Positions 61,529 to 64,000 of a stretch of 64,000 nt of DNA are shown here, piece after piece; within the stretch, counting starts at the first letter, position 1; the number at the start of each line of letters is the position of its first letter. The stretch comes from Parabacteroides sp. AD58 (GTDB taxonomy: Bacteria; Bacteroidota; Bacteroidia; Bacteroidales; Tannerellaceae): the NCBI RefSeq assembly GCF_023744375.2, contig NZ_CP146284.1, positions 3,038,001 to 3,102,000 on the forward strand, read 5' to 3'. The notes below the pieces were generated by a model. The model saw only the letters and a program-made list of their open reading frames with translations, did no database searches and had not been told where the DNA came from. Both the position numbers and the translations under genes were made by a program.

Positions 61529-61918
61529 TTAGAACGGCAGGTCGTCAACCGGATTAGAAGGGCCAAAGTCGGGAGCTGCCATCGGAGCGCCTGATGGTAC
61601 AATGTTATCCGGTGTAATGTCGGCAGAAGCAGGATTGGCAGTTGCTGCTGCGGGGCGTTCAACTTTCCAGGCATTGATATTGGTATACCATTTACCCATA
61701 TATTCACGACTTTCAATGTCGAATGAAACCGTCAGTTCTTCTCCTGGCTGGATGGCTGCTTGCGCAATTCTGTCGGCGCCAAATAACTGAAAGCAGACCT
61801 TTTTCGGATACTGGTCGTGTGTCTCCAGTACATATTCCTGCTTTTTCCATTCATTTCCGTTTTTACTGACGCCACCTTGTTCAGGCAGGACTGCTATAAT
61901 CTTTCCTGTAATTTCCAT
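61529..61918 (-). CDS. DUF3127 protein, OB-fold-like with SSB-type tail
   Basis: 129 residues. It reads like a small single OB-fold: MEITGKIIAVLPEQGGVSKN, WKKQEYVLETHDQYPKKVCF, YMGKWYTNINAWKVER. A disordered A/P/N linker of about 40 residues then ends in the acidic tip PVDDLPF. DUF3127 proteins are found across Bacteroidota and are thought to bind nucleic acid. The tip strongly resembles the DDxPF C terminus by which SSB recruits repair and replication proteins. It lies downstream of the MerR-type gene on the minus strand, with a gap of 116 bases. Confidence 0.85.
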   Translation of the reverse strand: MEITGKIIAVLPEQGGVSKNGNEWKKQEYVLETHDQYPKKVCFQLFGADRIAQAAIQPGEELTVSFDIESREYMGKWYTNINAWKVERPAAATANPASADITPDNIVPSGAPMAAPDFGPSNPVDDLPF

Positions 61919-62034
61919 ATTGTATGTTATTAGTTATTTTATGTTTCTTAATAGGTAAGCGAAGGTACGGCTTTTCTTCCGGAATACATTACAAAAGCCC
62001 AATAATTTGTGCTTTACTTGATTCCTTATGTCCC

Positions 62035-62391
62035 TTATTCTTCTGGATCAATACGGTCAAAGGCTTCCTTAATGGATAATAACTCTGCCCGGATCAGTTT
62101 GAGTTTGTTGACTACTTCTACCTGACGGATGACTTTCTCTTTGTTGTCGCGCAATTTCTTCTTGGCACCGGCCAGTGTCATGCCCTGTTCTTTCAGCAGA
62201 TAATAAACTACGCGCACGGCTTCGATGTCTTCTTCCTTATAGAATCGGGTTCCCTTTTCATTCTTCCGGGGATTGATGATATCGAATTCCTTTTCCCAAA
62301 AGCGAAGTGCCGACTCGTTGATGTCGAACATTTGGGCTACTTCGCTGATGGAATAATATAATTTCTGCGGTTTGTCTTTCTTGATGGCCAT
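62035..62391 (-). CDS. MerR family transcriptional regulator
   Basis: 118 residues. The winged helix covers residues 10-75: YYSISEVAQMFDINESALRF, WEKEFDIINPRKNEKGTRFY, KEEDIEAVRVVYYLLKEQGM. A coiled-coil dimerisation helix follows, and there is no effector domain beyond it. 'RFWEKEF' is the Bacteroidota version of the MerR signature. It lies 12 bases after the M23 peptidase gene and is presumably cotranscribed with it; the target is unknown. Confidence 0.9.
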   Translation of the reverse strand: MAIKKDKPQKLYYSISEVAQMFDINESALRFWEKEFDIINPRKNEKGTRFYKEEDIEAVRVVYYLLKEQGMTLAGAKKKLRDNKEKVIRQVEVVNKLKLIRAELLSIKEAFDRIDPEE

Positions 62392-62403
62392 ACGATTTAT
62401 CTC

Positions 62404-63387
62404 CTAATCCATTACCTGACCGTGGTTGTCTGCAATCTGTATCATCCGGTCATATTCTTCCGGAGTCAGGTCCATATAATAATATTTGGAAGGATTGTCG
62501 TAATGCCCACGTACAATCACTTCATAATGCAGATGCGGACCTGTTGATTTTCCGGTGTTTCCGACAGCTCCGATCACTTCTCCTCGTTTTACCTTCTGTC
62601 CGACACGGACCTTGAACTTGCTCATGTGCCCGTATAAGGTCTGGTATCCATAACCATGATCAATCATAACACAGTTGCCATAACCCTGTTTCCAGCCGGC
62701 CATGGTTACTTTCCCGTCACCTGTTGCATAGATGTCTGTCCCGATCTTGGCTGAGAAGTCCATGCCTGAGTGGAAACGGGGCGTGCGGTAAATCGGATCG
62801 ATTCGCACACCGTAACCCGAAGCTGTTTGCCGTAAGTCTTTGTTGGAAATAGGTTGAATGGCGGGAATACATTTTGCCCGTTCTTCCTGGTTCTTGCCAA
62901 TTTCAATCAGCTCTTCCAGTGAATTGGACTGAATATAAAGTTGCTTGCGGAGCATATCCATTTTCTTGGTTGTCGAGACAACCAGTTCTGCGTTGGTCAG
63001 TTCCATCAGTTGCTTATACCGGTTGGTGCCGCCGAAGCCGGATTTGCGGACCGATTCCGGAATGGATTCTGCCTGAAAAATGGCCCGGTACAGATTTTCG
63101 TCCCGCTGCTGGATGTCATCCAGGATTTCCATGGCGTTGTTCAGACGTAAATCCAGTACTTCATATTGGGTTTGCAACAGTTTGTTCTCTTTTCTCAATT
63201 GAGATTCCTGCGGAGAATCGATGACATGCATCATGACAAAGAAAGTCGCGATACCAAACGCAATACCTGTACTCAAATGTCGCAGAACAGAAAACAAACG
63301 ATCTTTAGCCGAAGGGTAAACACGTTCATAATCCAACGTGTTGGGGTTATATAAATAATATGTTTTCCTGTTTTTAAATAGTTTCAT
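62404..63387 (-). CDS. M23 family metallopeptidase, membrane-anchored
   Basis: 327 residues. One membrane helix near residues 33-53 (HLSTGIAFGIATFFVMMHVI), a coiled-coil stretch (QESQLRKENKLLQTQYEVLD), then the LytM/M23 domain at about 190-300: GVRIDPIYRTPRFHSGMDFS with zinc-binding His and Asp, VMIDHGYGYQTLYGHMSKFK, and GPHLHYEV. The active-site residues are complete, so it is a peptidoglycan endopeptidase of the inner-membrane-anchored type. Divergent from alaS with overlapping promoters. Confidence 0.92.
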   Translation of the reverse strand: MKLFKNRKTYYLYNPNTLDYERVYPSAKDRLFSVLRHLSTGIAFGIATFFVMMHVIDSPQESQLRKENKLLQTQYEVLDLRLNNAMEILDDIQQRDENLYRAIFQAESIPESVRKSGFGGTNRYKQLMELTNAELVVSTTKKMDMLRKQLYIQSNSLEELIEIGKNQEERAKCIPAIQPISNKDLRQTASGYGVRIDPIYRTPRFHSGMDFSAKIGTDIYATGDGKVTMAGWKQGYGNCVMIDHGYGYQTLYGHMSKFKVRVGQKVKRGEVIGAVGNTGKSTGPHLHYEVIVRGHYDNPSKYYYMDLTPEEYDRMIQIADNHGQVMD

Positions 63388-63413
63388 TGAATATTTTGTT
63401 GCTTGGATAGCTG

Positions 63414-63444
63414 CAAAAATAATAATTTGCAGTACTTTTGCAAA
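63414..63444 (-). promoter_or_regulatory. M23 peptidase promoter
   Basis: On the minus strand TTTG (63444-63441), 19 bases, TATTTTTG (63421-63414): a perfect consensus. It overlaps the alaS -7 element. Confidence 0.7.
63433..63440 (+). promoter_or_regulatory. alaS promoter, -7 element
   Basis: TACTTTTG, exact consensus, 44 bases before the alaS ATG. It lies entirely within the -33/-7 spacer of the opposing M23 promoter. Confidence 0.6.
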
Positions 63445-63484
63445 TTGTTTTTCAGAATATTAACGAGAACTATATAGATATATT

Positions 63485-64000
63485 ATGTTGACAGCAAAAG
63501 AAATCCGTGAATCGTTTAAAGCGTTCTTCGCTTCTAAAGGACACCAAATTGTGCCGTCTGCGCCCATGGTAGTAAAGGGCGATCCTACATTGATGTTTAC
63601 CAATGCGGGAATGAATCAGTGGAAAGATATTATCTTGGGAATCCGGGATCCGGAACCTCGCCGGCGAGCCGATTCTCAGAAGTGTCTTCGCGTGAGCGGT
63701 AAGCACAATGACTTGGAAGAAGTAGGGCATGACACGTATCACCATACGATGTTCGAAATGCTTGGTAACTGGAGTTTTGGCGATTACTTCAAGGAAGGCG
63801 CCATTGATATGGCTTGGGAATACCTGGTTGATGTATTGCATCTGGATCCGGCGGATCTGTATGTAACGGTATTCGAGGGTTCCAAGGAAGAAAACCTCGA
63901 ACGTGATGACGAAGCGGCTTCTTACTGGGCTAAACACGTTCCGGCCGATCATATTATCAATGGTAACAAACATGATAATTTCTGGGAAATGGGTGATACA
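63485..64000 (+). CDS. alaS: Alanine-tRNA ligase, 5' part
   Basis: The first 172 codons are present; the gene runs off the window. Class II aminoacyl-tRNA synthetase: [20 protein letters not shown], motif 1 region [19 protein letters not shown], motif 2 [20 protein letters not shown] then [20 protein letters not shown]. These match the AlaRS catalytic core closely. The ATG at 63485 starts the conserved sequence directly. The editing and C-Ala domains lie outside. Confidence 0.97.
   Translation, partial: MLTAKEIRESFKAFFASKGHQIVPSAPMVVKGDPTLMFTNAGMNQWKDIILGIRDPEPRRRADSQKCLRVSGKHNDLEEVGHDTYHHTMFEMLGNWSFGDYFKEGAIDMAWEYLVDVLHLDPADLYVTVFEGSKEENLERDDEAASYWAKHVPADHIINGNKHDNFWEMGDT

Overview
The window reads as a chromosomal segment of a Bacteroidales bacterium, most likely Parabacteroides or a close Tannerellaceae relative. 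The evidence is Bacteroidota-style promoters (TTTG, about 19 bases, TAnnTTTG), weak Shine-Dalgarno sequences, many lipoproteins, and families largely restricted to the phylum: a PCMD domain, Mfa2/FimB-like fimbrial lipoproteins, DUF4492 beside cydAB, DUF2851, DUF3127, DUF5683, and a large exported protein with a type IX secretion (T9SS) tail and S-layer-like features. The genus is inference. I see no tRNA, rRNA, insertion sequence, phage or CRISPR array.

Layout. 1-1082: the 3' end of a PCMD-domain gene, an unrecognised gene and a possible gene remnant. 1096-8469 (minus): four lipoproteins of a fimbria-like operon, two of them two-domain paralogues and one with a zincin motif. 8700-12889 (plus): metG and a WbpE/WbpB-type sugar-nucleotide pair. 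12982-16562 (minus): rhodanese, Nudix, pepD and a flippase-like membrane protein. 16655-18870 (plus): rsmA and mgtE. 18884-24966 (minus): a GH110-type alpha-galactosidase, DUF3108, an Ig-like lipoprotein and DUF2851. Then an AGCS symporter (plus) and an M16 peptidase (minus). 28270-35770 (plus): a carbohydrate locus (DUF4965/DUF1793-type protein, two GH2 enzymes, a DUF418 membrane protein) without SusC/SusD. 36014-39765: an AlbA_2/HATPase regulator, an Lrp-family regulator and metY. 40239-43727: the 1162-residue T9SS cargo. 44020-46283: an ECF sigma operon. 46379-50527 (minus): rnz, then DUF4492-cydA-cydB. 51120-53488 (plus): a Tat-exported oxidoreductase with a DUF1080 lipoprotein. 53625-54973: a second sigma operon. 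55101-59025: parA, parB, DUF5683 and an MltD-like lytic transglycosylase; then rsh, DUF3127, a MerR regulator, an M23 peptidase and the 5' part of alaS.

Most genes are ordinary core functions. The less explained material is mainly intergenic. Four units with exactly 22-base spacing lie upstream of the cytochrome bd operon; a second, AT-rich array with the same period lies upstream of the glycosidase locus; and three 11-base repeats follow the AlbA_2 gene. A consensus promoter and a terminator bracket about 80 bases between two minus-strand genes (a candidate small RNA). Three 47-base palindromic repeats sit inside a sigma-factor operon. Among proteins, the fimbrial zincin lipoprotein, the S-layer-like T9SS protein and the sigma operon with a KYGN-repeat protein deserve attention.

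All family names come from reading motifs by eye; no database search was possible.
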